A stretch of DNA of 13,557 bases from Acholeplasmataceae bacterium (GCA_003518475.1 DOYO01000097.1:7466-21022); one strand, 5' to 3'; counted from the first letter of the stretch, positions 6,872 through 13,285 are shown. Numbers and translations: made by a program. Notes: generated by a model not told the origin, from the sequence alone.

Positions 6872-7117
6872 TTACTTATTTTTAAGAACGTCGTACTTCT
6901 TAAACAAACTCTTTACAGTATCTGTAGGTTGTGCGCCTTGACCAATCCACTTTGTGATTTTTTCTGCATCTACAGAAACCAATCCTAAAATAGGATCATA
7001 AGTTCCCAATAAATCCAAAAATTTTCCATCTCTTGGTTTTGTTGATTCGCTTGCTACAACTCTGTAAAATGGTCTCTTGTGTGTGCCAAAACGTTGTAAA
7101 CGTAGTTTAACTGCCAT
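6872..7117 (-). CDS. rpsP: 30S ribosomal protein S16
   Basis: An 81-residue bS16: MAVKLRLQRFGTHKRPFYRVV followed by SESTKPRDGKFLDLLGTYDP and a short lysine-rich tail. bS16 binds the 5' and central domains of 16S rRNA and is needed for 30S assembly. An in-frame GTG three codons upstream (7126) lies inside the ribosome-binding region; the ATG at 7117 gives the conserved family N-terminus and is chosen. It is the first gene of the rpsP-khpA-rimM-trmD operon, with a strong promoter about 35 bases upstream. Its leader shares a 14-base stretch with that of rplS. Confidence 0.98.
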   Translation of the reverse strand: MAVKLRLQRFGTHKRPFYRVVASESTKPRDGKFLDLLGTYDPILGLVSVDAEKITKWIGQGAQPTDTVKSLFKKYDVLKNK

Positions 7118-7122
7118 GTTGT

Positions 7123-7136
7123 TCACTCTCTTTCTT
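7123..7136 (-). repeat. 14-base leader element shared with rplS (copy 1, rpsP)
   Basis: AAGAAAGAGAGTGA on the minus strand, ending five bases before the rpsP ATG and including its ribosome-binding site. The identical 14-mer occurs before rplS at 3271-3284. See the finding on shared leaders. Confidence 0.7.
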
Positions 7137-7152
7137 TTTTATATCCACTACC

Positions 7153-7180
7153 ATTATAACCAAAAAAATTCATCTGTCAA
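7153..7180 (-). promoter_or_regulatory. rpsP operon promoter
   Basis: On the minus strand a perfect TTGACA (7180-7175), a 16-bp T-rich spacer and a perfect TATAAT (7158-7153). Transcription would start near 7146 and leave a leader of about 29 bases before the rpsP ATG. It lies in the 80-base gap after ylbG, where no terminator is evident, so read-through from ylbG is also possible. Confidence 0.92.
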
Positions 7181-7197
7181 GTCTTTTTACTTAACAG

Positions 7198-7425
7198 TTA
7201 AAAATTTAAGTTGGGATCATACATCAAGGATGGTCCGATGAACTTGAAACCCTTGACATCCTTCAATGTTTTTTTAAAGGCTGCTTCCTGATCCTTATCT
7301 CCATAAACAACTGCGTAGTTTTGTTTTTCAGACACATAAGCGATATCCACAGGCATTGTCTGGAGCTTTTCAATCACATGTTTACCTTGGAAAAAAACAA
7401 TATATGCCATACGATTAGCGTACAT
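7198..7425 (-). CDS. ylbG: YlbG-family protein (DUF2129)
   Basis: A 75-residue protein resembling the small cytoplasmic YlbG family (DUF2129): VFFQGKHVIEKLQTMPVDIAYVSEKQNYAVVYGD, with the family's compact alpha-beta pattern and C-terminal KGFKFIGPSLMYD. Molecular function is unknown. In Bacillus ylbG sits next to ylbF, as here. Its GGAGGT ribosome-binding site lies inside the end of ylbF and its start overlaps the ylbF stop by 11 bases, so translation is likely coupled. The recognition rests on sequence pattern plus the ylbF neighbour. Confidence 0.82.
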   Translation of the reverse strand: MYANRMAYIVFFQGKHVIEKLQTMPVDIAYVSEKQNYAVVYGDKDQEAAFKKTLKDVKGFKFIGPSLMYDPNLNF

Positions 7426-7807
7426 GACAGCTACCTCCTTTTTTGATAATACCCATTTTGTCCGGTGTTTTGATATGAGACGAAACGGCTTGCGTCAATT
7501 CAAATAGAAAATCATTAAGTTCTGTTTCAAATTTCTTTTCAAACTCGAAGTAGGTTTTAACTTCTTCTTTGCTGTATAATATCGATTTCGCCTCTGAAAG
7601 TGTTCGAACTGCATCTTTGAAATCCGGATGGTATGTTCCCCCTTCATTCATGATTTGATCATAATGCGCTCTTGCTTTCTGAAATGCCTGAGTTTCTTCC
7701 TGATAGAGCTTTGTTACCACCCGATCAAACTGCTTAATTTTTTGATAGGTGGAATCTTTCTTGATTTCATCCAGCACTTGATAAGCTTGCATGATGATTG
7801 ATGTCAT
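7415..7807 (-). CDS. ylbF: YlbF family regulator (RNase Y accessory factor)
   Basis: A 130-residue, largely helical protein of the YlbF/YmcA (DUF964) family, with the typical YHPDFKDAVRTLSEAKSIL segment near 67-85 and SSHIKTPDK at about 109-117. In Bacillus YlbF forms the Y-complex with YmcA and YaaT, which steers RNase Y to chosen mRNA cleavage sites and affects competence, biofilm and sporulation. Bacillus YlbF ends in a cysteine-rich tail implicated in Fe-S binding; here the tail is GGSCHVR with one cysteine only. The ATG overlaps the rsuA stop as ATGA, with AAAGGAG nine bases upstream. No ymcA or yaaT homologue is in the window. Confidence 0.88.
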   Translation of the reverse strand: MTSIIMQAYQVLDEIKKDSTYQKIKQFDRVVTKLYQEETQAFQKARAHYDQIMNEGGTYHPDFKDAVRTLSEAKSILYSKEEVKTYFEFEKKFETELNDFLFELTQAVSSHIKTPDKMGIIKKGGSCHVR

Positions 7808-8490
7808 AAGAGTTCGCTCCTTTCAAATAACCGGTATTGCCCTTCAACTAAATCATCTAGAGATAAGTTCCCGATTTTGATGCGCTTTAAATTCAGCACT
7901 TCATAACCAACCGCTTGAAACATCCGTTTAACTTGATGAAACTTTCCTTCATCGATGACAATGGTAACCTTAAGTCCATCAACTATGACTGATAAAGCTT
8001 TCGCAAGATATTCAACTTCCTTGCCGTCCTTGATTGTTACACCTTTAAGCAGCGTTTTCGCACTCTTGAATTCGCGGTCTAGTGTAACTTCATATGTTTT
8101 ATCCATATGGGTCTTCGGATGCATGATGTGGTGCGCCAACTCTCCATCTGTCGTTAGAATCAGCAATCCTTCGCTATCGATATCCAATCTTCCAGCGATA
8201 CCGTAATCAAATCGGTTATAAGGCGCTTGAATCAGCTGGACGATACACGGGTGCATTTTATCCGTGTTCGCGGATAAAAAGCCCTTAGGCTTGTATATTG
8301 CAAGGTTGATCTGATCTTTATAGAAGATCTTTTCACCATTCAGGTAAATATCTTCTACTAAAGGATTCACATCGAACGTTGGATCAAAGATCCTGTTTTC
8401 ATTGACAACAACGTCTTCATCCTTGAGAAAATCCTTGATTTCTTTTCTTGACCCATATTTTAAATTGCTTAGAAACTTATCGATACGCAT
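7804..8490 (-). CDS. rsuA: 16S rRNA pseudouridine synthase, RsuA family
   Basis: A 228-residue pseudouridine synthase. Residues 1-45 form an S4-type RNA-binding domain (MRIDKFLSNLKYGSRKEIKD). The catalytic domain has KPKGF (67-71), the catalytic loop GRLDIDSEGLLILTTDG (100-116) with nucleophile D103, and EGKFHQVKRMF (181-191), which is closer to RsuA (16S U516) than to RluB/RluE. The frame stays open to 8601, but the ATG at 8490 has AAGGAGG upstream and starts the S4 domain. It is first in the rsuA-ylbF-ylbG group and divergent from def, 43 bases away. It ends in TGA overlapping ylbF. The exact target uridine is inferred. Confidence 0.92.
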   Translation of the reverse strand: MRIDKFLSNLKYGSRKEIKDFLKDEDVVVNENRIFDPTFDVNPLVEDIYLNGEKIFYKDQINLAIYKPKGFLSANTDKMHPCIVQLIQAPYNRFDYGIAGRLDIDSEGLLILTTDGELAHHIMHPKTHMDKTYEVTLDREFKSAKTLLKGVTIKDGKEVEYLAKALSVIVDGLKVTIVIDEGKFHQVKRMFQAVGYEVLNLKRIKIGNLSLDDLVEGQYRLFERSELL

Positions 8491-8504
8491 AGATTTCCTC
8501 CTTA

Positions 8505-8513
8505 TGATATAAT
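8505..8513 (+). promoter_or_regulatory. def extended -10 promoter element
   Basis: TGATATAAT is a perfect -10 with an extended TGn and no recognisable -35. Transcription would begin about 8520, at the ribosome-binding site GAGGTG (8520-8525), so the leader would be only about 14 bases. The same ATGATATAAT decamer occurs at the ccpA and msrC promoters. Confidence 0.65.
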
Positions 8514-8533
8514 AAATATGAGGTGCATTGAAC

Positions 8534-9139
8534 ATGATATTGATGAAAAATATAATCCGTGAAGGACATAAAACATTAGAAACCGTTGCCAAGGAAGTCA
8601 AACTTCCTTTGACTCAAGCTGATAAAAAACTGCTCAAAGAGATGTTGGAATACGTCATTCATTCACAGGATAACGAAATGGTTGAAAAGTACGGACTGCG
8701 TCCAGCTGTCGGACTTGCTGCTCCGCAAGTCAACGTTTCCAAGCGTATGTTTGCTTGCCACGTGACTGATTTTGATGGGACGCTTTACTCATACGCTATG
8801 GTGAATCCAGTACTTAAGGAAAAGAGTAAATCCCTGATTTACGTACCAGGCGGAGAAGGCTGTTTGAGCGTAGACCGTGATACAGAGGGATTAACTCCAA
8901 GATATGAAACGGTATCCTTTGTAGGACTCGCATACGATATTCAAAGCGATCAATTAATTCCGGTAGAACTGCATCTTGAGGGTTATGTCGGAATAGTTTT
9001 CCAGCATGAATATGATCATATCAATGGAATCATGTACACCAGCAAGCTGTTTAAAGAATTGCCAAACGCGAAGCCAGCCTTTGAATTCATCCAATCTGAA
9101 GATGATCTCGAGGATGAGATTGAGGACGCGCTTACTTAA
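8534..9139 (+). CDS. def: Peptide deformylase (type 2)
   Basis: A 201-residue metalloenzyme that removes the formyl group from nascent N-terminal formyl-Met at the ribosome exit. All three active-site motifs are present: GLAAPQ (60-65), EGCLSV (108-113) with metal ligand C110, and HEYDH (158-162) with the two metal histidines and the catalytic glutamate. EGCLSVDR and the internal insertions place it with type 2 enzymes of Gram-positive bacteria. The ATG at 8534 is eight bases from GAGGTG; a TTG at 8528 is too close. The tail is acidic (SEDDLEDEIEDALT). Its stop lies inside the end of the opposing isomerase-like gene: the two converge with an 8-base overlap and no terminator. Confidence 0.96.
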   Translation: MILMKNIIREGHKTLETVAKEVKLPLTQADKKLLKEMLEYVIHSQDNEMVEKYGLRPAVGLAAPQVNVSKRMFACHVTDFDGTLYSYAMVNPVLKEKSKSLIYVPGGEGCLSVDRDTEGLTPRYETVSFVGLAYDIQSDQLIPVELHLEGYVGIVFQHEYDHINGIMYTSKLFKELPNAKPAFEFIQSEDDLEDEIEDALT

Positions 9140-10037
9140 ATAATAAATTCAATATTTTGATTTGATTCGCTAAAATGTCATCATAGGTGACATTTTTTGT
9201 TTCTTCATTGGGGAATATTTTCTTGGAAAGTTCAGTTAAAACATCATTTTTCTTCTTTTTTTCAGTAGAGAAGATACTTTTTAAGAATCCGACTTTTTTC
9301 GGTTCATCATCAAATACTGTTTCAGAAAACTGATTATCCACAGATAAAAAACCGGCATAATTATCTCTGAAGAGTTTCTTCATGATTTCAGTGATATCTG
9401 TAGCTCCGTAGCCCATGAGCTTCGGCATGCCGTGGCGATCAGCATCTCGTGCCATGAAAATGCCTATTCTCTTTTTGAGCAAGCGATAAGAAGTTGTTGT
9501 TGATTCATTGTTGTTCATGATGTAAACAGGGTCAAATGCGATGGATATGACATTTGACTTAATTTTCTTTAAAATGAATGCATAGACACTTGCCTTATAA
9601 TCATGCACAGGCAATAAGATGATTTTCTTGCTATTTCTCATCGCAAAATCAACATAGGAATCCAATCTCTTGCTGATGACGTCGTACTCTTTGATGACGT
9701 CATTGAAAATCGGCAATCTGAAGTATAAATGCGATGCTTTCAGTTTATCAGCGACTTTTACCATGTATTTGAACTCATCAAGAGCGTCTTTATGTTTCTT
9801 ATCATCATATAAGTCATAAGACATGATTCCGGTATCAATGACGCCAATTTTAATCTTGGCATCCTTAGTTGTTTGGATGATTTGTTTTAAATCATTGTCG
9901 GATATTTCAATGATGGGTCGATTGTTATATGTTTTCAGGCAGATGGTATCAATATGATGCTTGAGAGCTAGAGCGATTTGTTCATCAAATGTAGATTTTC
10001 CCTGATGGTCTAAAAATCCTGTTATGATTGGTTTCAT
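9132..10037 (-). CDS. Sugar phosphate isomerase/epimerase-like TIM-barrel protein
   Basis: A 301-residue protein with the alternating strand-helix pattern of the xylose isomerase-like/AP endonuclease 2 TIM-barrel family: KIGVIDTG (63-70), KIILLPVHDY (138-147), VISIAFDPVYIM (163-174), a RDADRHG...MGYGATD segment (197-214) like the family's strand-seven loop, and GFLSVDN (229-235). Members interconvert sugars or polyols using a divalent metal held by Glu, Asp and His. Two positions where I would expect Glu read P/V (around 143-144) and D (234), so activity may differ or be lost. A lysine-rich C-terminal extension begins about 245. It overlaps the trmH-like stop as ATGA, and the ATG at 10037 has GGAG six bases upstream, better than the ATG at 10049. 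Substrate unknown. Confidence 0.75.
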   Translation of the reverse strand: MKPIITGFLDHQGKSTFDEQIALALKHHIDTICLKTYNNRPIIEISDNDLKQIIQTTKDAKIKIGVIDTGIMSYDLYDDKKHKDALDEFKYMVKVADKLKASHLYFRLPIFNDVIKEYDVISKRLDSYVDFAMRNSKKIILLPVHDYKASVYAFILKKIKSNVISIAFDPVYIMNNNESTTTSYRLLKKRIGIFMARDADRHGMPKLMGYGATDITEIMKKLFRDNYAGFLSVDNQFSETVFDDEPKKVGFLKSIFSTEKKKKNDVLTELSKKIFPNEETKNVTYDDILANQIKILNLLFK

Positions 10038-10735
10038 AGGTTTCTCCATTCATACATCAAGATACCGCCAGCAACGCTGACATTGAGGCTTTCGACGTTC
10101 CTTGTTGGAATGTGGATAGAACGATCAGATAGACTTTTAATTTCATCAGAAATTCCGTGTCCTTCGTTTCCAAGAATCAAAACGACCTTTCCACTCTGTT
10201 TTGAATCCCCTTTTTCATGGGCATCGGCATATACAATCTGGTATCCTTCATTCTTAAGTTCAAGAATAGCAGCTTCAAGAGGTCTTCTTTCCAAATAAAC
10301 ATCAAAAATGGACCCCTTGGATGCTCTGATTGTTTTTTCATTGTAAAAATCGGCAGATTTCAAGCTGACGATGACATGAAGAAATCCAAATGCAGCTGCG
10401 CTTCTAATCAGTGCTCCGACATTATCCGGATCTTGCACATCATCAAGCATTAATATTTTGTTGGATTTGATGGTTGGGTTTCTCTTTTTACAGACAGCTA
10501 TATCGTCAAAATAAGTTTCAGCTTGCTGGAGTTCATCCATCAGTTCCTTTGTCAGCACCGTATCAATACTATGTTCATTGGTAGAAAGAATTTCTTCAAT
10601 CGCATCATGCTGTTTGGCTTTCTCAATCAAATGCTTTCCGTAAACCAAAAACATATCGGAAGCGTCACGATATTTTTTGATTTTCAAATTCTTCCACAGC
10701 TTGAATGATTTATTTTGTTTGGATGTGATCAGCAT
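10034..10735 (-). CDS. TrmH/SpoU-family RNA 2'-O-methyltransferase
   Basis: A 233-residue SPOUT enzyme with an N-terminal substrate-binding region (about 1-90) and a C-terminal knotted SAM domain. The three SpoU motifs are clear: motif 1 LDDVQDPDNVGALIRS (97-112), motif 2 LILGNEGHGI (186-195) and motif 3 IPTRNVESLNVSVAGGILMYE (209-229). The family methylates ribose 2'-OH in 23S rRNA or tRNA; the layout resembles RlmB and Bacillus YsgA-type proteins, so a 23S rRNA target is the best guess. The start lies 26 bases inside thiI, implying translational coupling, and the TGA stop overlaps the next gene. The specific nucleotide cannot be told from sequence alone. Confidence 0.9.
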   Translation of the reverse strand: MLITSKQNKSFKLWKNLKIKKYRDASDMFLVYGKHLIEKAKQHDAIEEILSTNEHSIDTVLTKELMDELQQAETYFDDIAVCKKRNPTIKSNKILMLDDVQDPDNVGALIRSAAAFGFLHVIVSLKSADFYNEKTIRASKGSIFDVYLERRPLEAAILELKNEGYQIVYADAHEKGDSKQSGKVVLILGNEGHGISDEIKSLSDRSIHIPTRNVESLNVSVAGGILMYEWRNL

Positions 10736-11987
10736 CAGTCATCATTTCCTTTTCATATGTGTCAAGTGATTCTTTTACAGTGAAACCATAATCGGAAATG
10801 ACAAGATCGGTTGTTCCTGAAATTTCCAATGTTTTAACATTTTTAATAGCTTCTAGAATTAATGTATCATAATCAATGTTTTCTTCATACTTTAATGCAT
10901 AAACCTCCATTGGTTTGGTTACTGGAGATTTCGGTACATAGATGCTGCAGCAATCATTGAATGGACGGATAGATGTCTCATAGGTTCCGATTCTTTTTGA
11001 TATATCTACAATTTCTTGTTTATCATAGGTAATCAATGGTCTTAAGATCGGTATTTTCGTAACTGCTTCCACAACCTGCATGCTGTTTAAGGTCTGACTG
11101 GCAACTTGACCGACAGATTCTCCGTTGATGATGCATAGCAATTTCTTTTTTCTGGCAAAACGTTCAGCAAGCCTGTACATCATCCGTCTCATGACAGTGA
11201 TGATATAAGGATCAAAAACCTTGGCTAAAACTTCCTCATGGATTTTTGTAAAGGGAACCAAGTGCAGTACTATCATACCACTTGGTGTGAATTCTGCGAG
11301 AATTTTAGTTAAATCAATGACCTTTTGTACAGATTCAAGAGGGGTGAGCGGTGTAGATTCAAAATGAAACAGTTCAATATCAATCCCTTGTTTCATGGAT
11401 AGATAAGCGGCAATTGGAGAATCTATCCCTCCGCTCATCATGAGTAATCCCTTTCCAGCAGTGCCGAACGGGTATCCTCCCATGCCTTTATAGCTCTTTA
11501 AGTAAATATATGCGATGTCTCTTCTTAAATCGATGTTCAATACTTCTTCAGGATGTCTGACATCTACGATGAACTTCTTTTCTGCTCCAGATAAAATACG
11601 GCTGGCAATCGCTTGCGTGATTTCAAGACTTGTCATCGGAAATGTTTTATCAGTTCTTCTGGTTTCAATTTTAAGCCGGACCATTTCCGTCTTAATCTCT
11701 ATATTTAAAACTTGAATCGCTTTATCGATGATATCTTCGAATTTCGGTTCTGCAACATAAACAACGCTATAGGAATAAAGACCCTGGATTTGATCCAGTC
11801 TCTTCAGTATGGTTTGTTCATCCTTCTCATCAAAACTGATAAAGATGCGATCATGCGTAAATTCGTACTTCACTTCCAAATCTTTGAGCTTGCTTACAAG
11901 GTGCGCTCTCACCTTCTTAATAAAAAAGCCAATATTTTTACCTTTCAGCATCATATCGCCGAAGCGGATTAATATTTTTTTCGTCAT
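10710..11987 (-). CDS. thiI: tRNA 4-thiouridine synthase ThiI
   Basis: A 425-residue enzyme that adenylates U8 of tRNA and transfers sulfur to form 4-thiouridine; in many bacteria it also supplies sulfur for the thiamine thiazole. An N-terminal ferredoxin-like region is followed by a THUMP domain (about 60-165), the PP-loop SGGIDSP (185-191), and the C-terminal NDCCSIYVPKSPVTKP (344-359) with adjacent cysteines C346-C347. There is no rhodanese domain, as in Bacillus-type ThiI, so a cysteine desulfurase partner (such as NifZ/IscS type) must act elsewhere; none is in the window. Start: ATG with GGTGAT five bases upstream. It leads the thiI-trmH-isomerase group and is transcribed from a compact divergent promoter shared with msrC. 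Confidence 0.96.
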   Translation of the reverse strand: MTKKILIRFGDMMLKGKNIGFFIKKVRAHLVSKLKDLEVKYEFTHDRIFISFDEKDEQTILKRLDQIQGLYSYSVVYVAEPKFEDIIDKAIQVLNIEIKTEMVRLKIETRRTDKTFPMTSLEITQAIASRILSGAEKKFIVDVRHPEEVLNIDLRRDIAYIYLKSYKGMGGYPFGTAGKGLLMMSGGIDSPIAAYLSMKQGIDIELFHFESTPLTPLESVQKVIDLTKILAEFTPSGMIVLHLVPFTKIHEEVLAKVFDPYIITVMRRMMYRLAERFARKKKLLCIINGESVGQVASQTLNSMQVVEAVTKIPILRPLITYDKQEIVDISKRIGTYETSIRPFNDCCSIYVPKSPVTKPMEVYALKYEENIDYDTLILEAIKNVKTLEISGTTDLVISDYGFTVKESLDTYEKEMMTDADHIQTK

Positions 11988-12004
11988 GTTTTATCACCAT
12001 AACT

Positions 12005-12013
12005 ATTTTATCA
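12005..12013 (-). promoter_or_regulatory. thiI extended -10 promoter element
   Basis: On the minus strand TGATAAAAT (12013-12005), an extended -10 without a good -35. Transcription would begin near 11998, directly at the GGTGAT ribosome-binding site (11998-11993), so the leader is very short. It lies back to back with the msrC -10, seven bases apart across the palindrome TATCATATATGATA. Confidence 0.55.
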
Positions 12014-12017
12014 TATA

Positions 12018-12026
12018 TGATATAAT
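12018..12026 (+). promoter_or_regulatory. msrC extended -10 promoter element
   Basis: TGATATAAT with no clear -35. Transcription would begin near 12033, at GGTGGTGAT before the ATG at 12045, giving a leader of about 12 bases. It shares the palindrome 12009-12022 region with the opposing thiI promoter, so the two cannot easily be occupied together. Confidence 0.6.
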
Positions 12027-12044
12027 ATTTTCGGTGGTGATATC

Positions 12045-12494
12045 ATGAAATATAAAGAATTATTAGAATCAGCTCAGGGTTTACTAGAGATCCAACCCAA
12101 TCAAATCGCATTGCTGTCAAATGCATCGGCATTTCTTAAGGAATCCTTTGATCTTATCAACTGGGTTGGTTTTTATTTATATGACGGAAAACAACTTCTT
12201 GTGGGTCCCTTTCAGGGAAAGGTCGCATGTGCTGAAATTCCACTAGGAAAAGGCGTATGCGGAGAGTCTGCAGTCAAAAGACAGACGATGGTTATCAAAG
12301 ATGTTCATCAGCACGATAATCACATCGCCTGCGATTCTGCGAGCCAGTCTGAAGTGGTTGTCCCAATCTTCATCAAAAACAAGCTTTATGGCGTTTTAGA
12401 CGTAGATAGTCCGGTGATTGATCGATTCGACCATGATACCGTGCGCTTCTTCGAACAATTCGTCGGGTTATTGATAAAAACAATTGACATTTAA
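12045..12494 (+). CDS. msrC: Free methionine-(R)-sulfoxide reductase (GAF domain)
   Basis: A 149-residue single GAF-domain enzyme that reduces free Met-R-sulfoxide, protecting the amino acid pool from oxidation. The three catalytic cysteines sit in the family's signatures at C62 (GKVAC), C72 (GKGVC) and C96 (HIACDS), with the 10- and 24-residue spacing of the E. coli enzyme as I recall it; DVHQHDNHIACDS and SEVVVPI are typical. Electrons come from thioredoxin. The SD GGTGGTGAT is about five bases upstream. It is divergent from thiI and immediately upstream of rpsD, whose promoter -35 lies within its last codons. Bacillus subtilis also has a GAF protein (ytsP) just before rpsD. Confidence 0.95.
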   Translation: MKYKELLESAQGLLEIQPNQIALLSNASAFLKESFDLINWVGFYLYDGKQLLVGPFQGKVACAEIPLGKGVCGESAVKRQTMVIKDVHQHDNHIACDSASQSEVVVPIFIKNKLYGVLDVDSPVIDRFDHDTVRFFEQFVGLLIKTIDI

Positions 12495-12512
12495 TACCCT
12501 ATAGGGTAAAAT
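12484..12512 (+). promoter_or_regulatory. rpsD promoter with palindromic spacer
   Basis: Perfect TTGACA (12484-12489), exact 17-bp spacer, TAAAAT (12507-12512). The -35 overlaps the last codons of msrC. The spacer and the start of the -10 contain the perfect 14-bp palindrome TACCCTATAGGGTA (12495-12508), a position suited to a repressor or activator. Transcription would begin near 12519. Confidence 0.88.
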
Positions 12513-12518
12513 AAATTG

Positions 12519-12682
12519 CGTCGGTAAAAAGCAGGCGAACTATTTTTAAAAGAACGATCCCTACCCAATTTGGAGCCCTTAGTACCCTATCTGCTTTTAG
12601 GTGAACAGAATATCGGGATACCTTTTAATTAAGTACTTTGCAGTTTTTGCCTACCAAAAACTAAAAAGAGGAGGTAAAAATT
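12519..12682 (+). promoter_or_regulatory. rpsD 5' leader, probable S4 autoregulatory leader RNA
   Basis: A 164-base leader precedes rpsD. AAAAGCAG (12527-12534) can pair with CTGCTTTT (12591-12598), and ATCCC inside that domain (12557-12561) can pair with GGGAT outside it (12615-12619), which together give a pseudoknot-like arrangement. A third hairpin, AGTTTTTG (12642-12649) with CAAAAACT (12655-12662), sits just before the strong GAGGAGG ribosome-binding site. Autogenous repression of rpsD by S4 binding to its leader is established in Bacillus. I did not match this to a covariance model, so the assignment rests on gene, length and visible pairings. Confidence 0.7.
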
Positions 12683-13282
12683 ATGTCACGTTACACTGGA
12701 CCATCATGGAAAATATCACGTCGTTTAGGATATTCCATTTCTGAAACAGGAATTGAATTGAAAAAGCGCCCTTATGCACCAGGTCAACATGGACAACGTC
12801 GTTCTAAGGTTAGCGATTACGGTACTCAGCTACAAGAAAAACAAAAGGTAAGATTCACTTACGGAGTATCTGAAAAGCAATTTAGAAAGACATTCGATGA
12901 AGCAGGAAAGATTAAAGGTAAAACAGGTGAAAACTTCTTACGTTTACTTGAATCCCGTCTTGACAACGTCGTCTATCGTTTAGGATTGGCTAAAACAAGA
13001 GCTCAGGCTCGTCAGTTGGTCAATCATGGACATTTCCTAGTTGATGGCAAGAAAGTCGATATTCCATCCTATCGTTTGCAACCCAATCAAAAGATTGCGC
13101 TGAGAGAAACATCCAAGGGCTTAAAAGTCGTTGTTGATGCGCTTGCAGGACAATACGCATCTGTTGAATTCGTATCATTCGATAAAGACACTAACGTAGG
13201 AACATTCGTTCGTTATCCAGAACGTAAGGAAATCCTACCAGAAATCAATGAACAATTGATCGTTGAATTCTACAACAGATAA
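12683..13282 (+). CDS. rpsD: 30S ribosomal protein S4
   Basis: A 199-residue uS4, an assembly initiator that binds the 16S rRNA five-way junction and helps keep decoding accurate. MSRYTGPSWKISRRLG opens it, followed by RPYAPGQHGQ, the S4 RNA-binding domain in ESRLDNVVYRLG and TRAQARQLVNHGHFLVDGKKV (about 90-150), and the C-terminal EINEQLIVEFYNR. It is the zinc-free (C-minus) form: no cysteine cluster at the N-terminus. Strong GAGGAGG ribosome-binding site. It appears monocistronic, with its own promoter, structured leader and terminator. Confidence 0.99.
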   Translation: MSRYTGPSWKISRRLGYSISETGIELKKRPYAPGQHGQRRSKVSDYGTQLQEKQKVRFTYGVSEKQFRKTFDEAGKIKGKTGENFLRLLESRLDNVVYRLGLAKTRAQARQLVNHGHFLVDGKKVDIPSYRLQPNQKIALRETSKGLKVVVDALAGQYASVEFVSFDKDTNVGTFVRYPERKEILPEINEQLIVEFYNR

Positions 13283-13285
13283 CAA

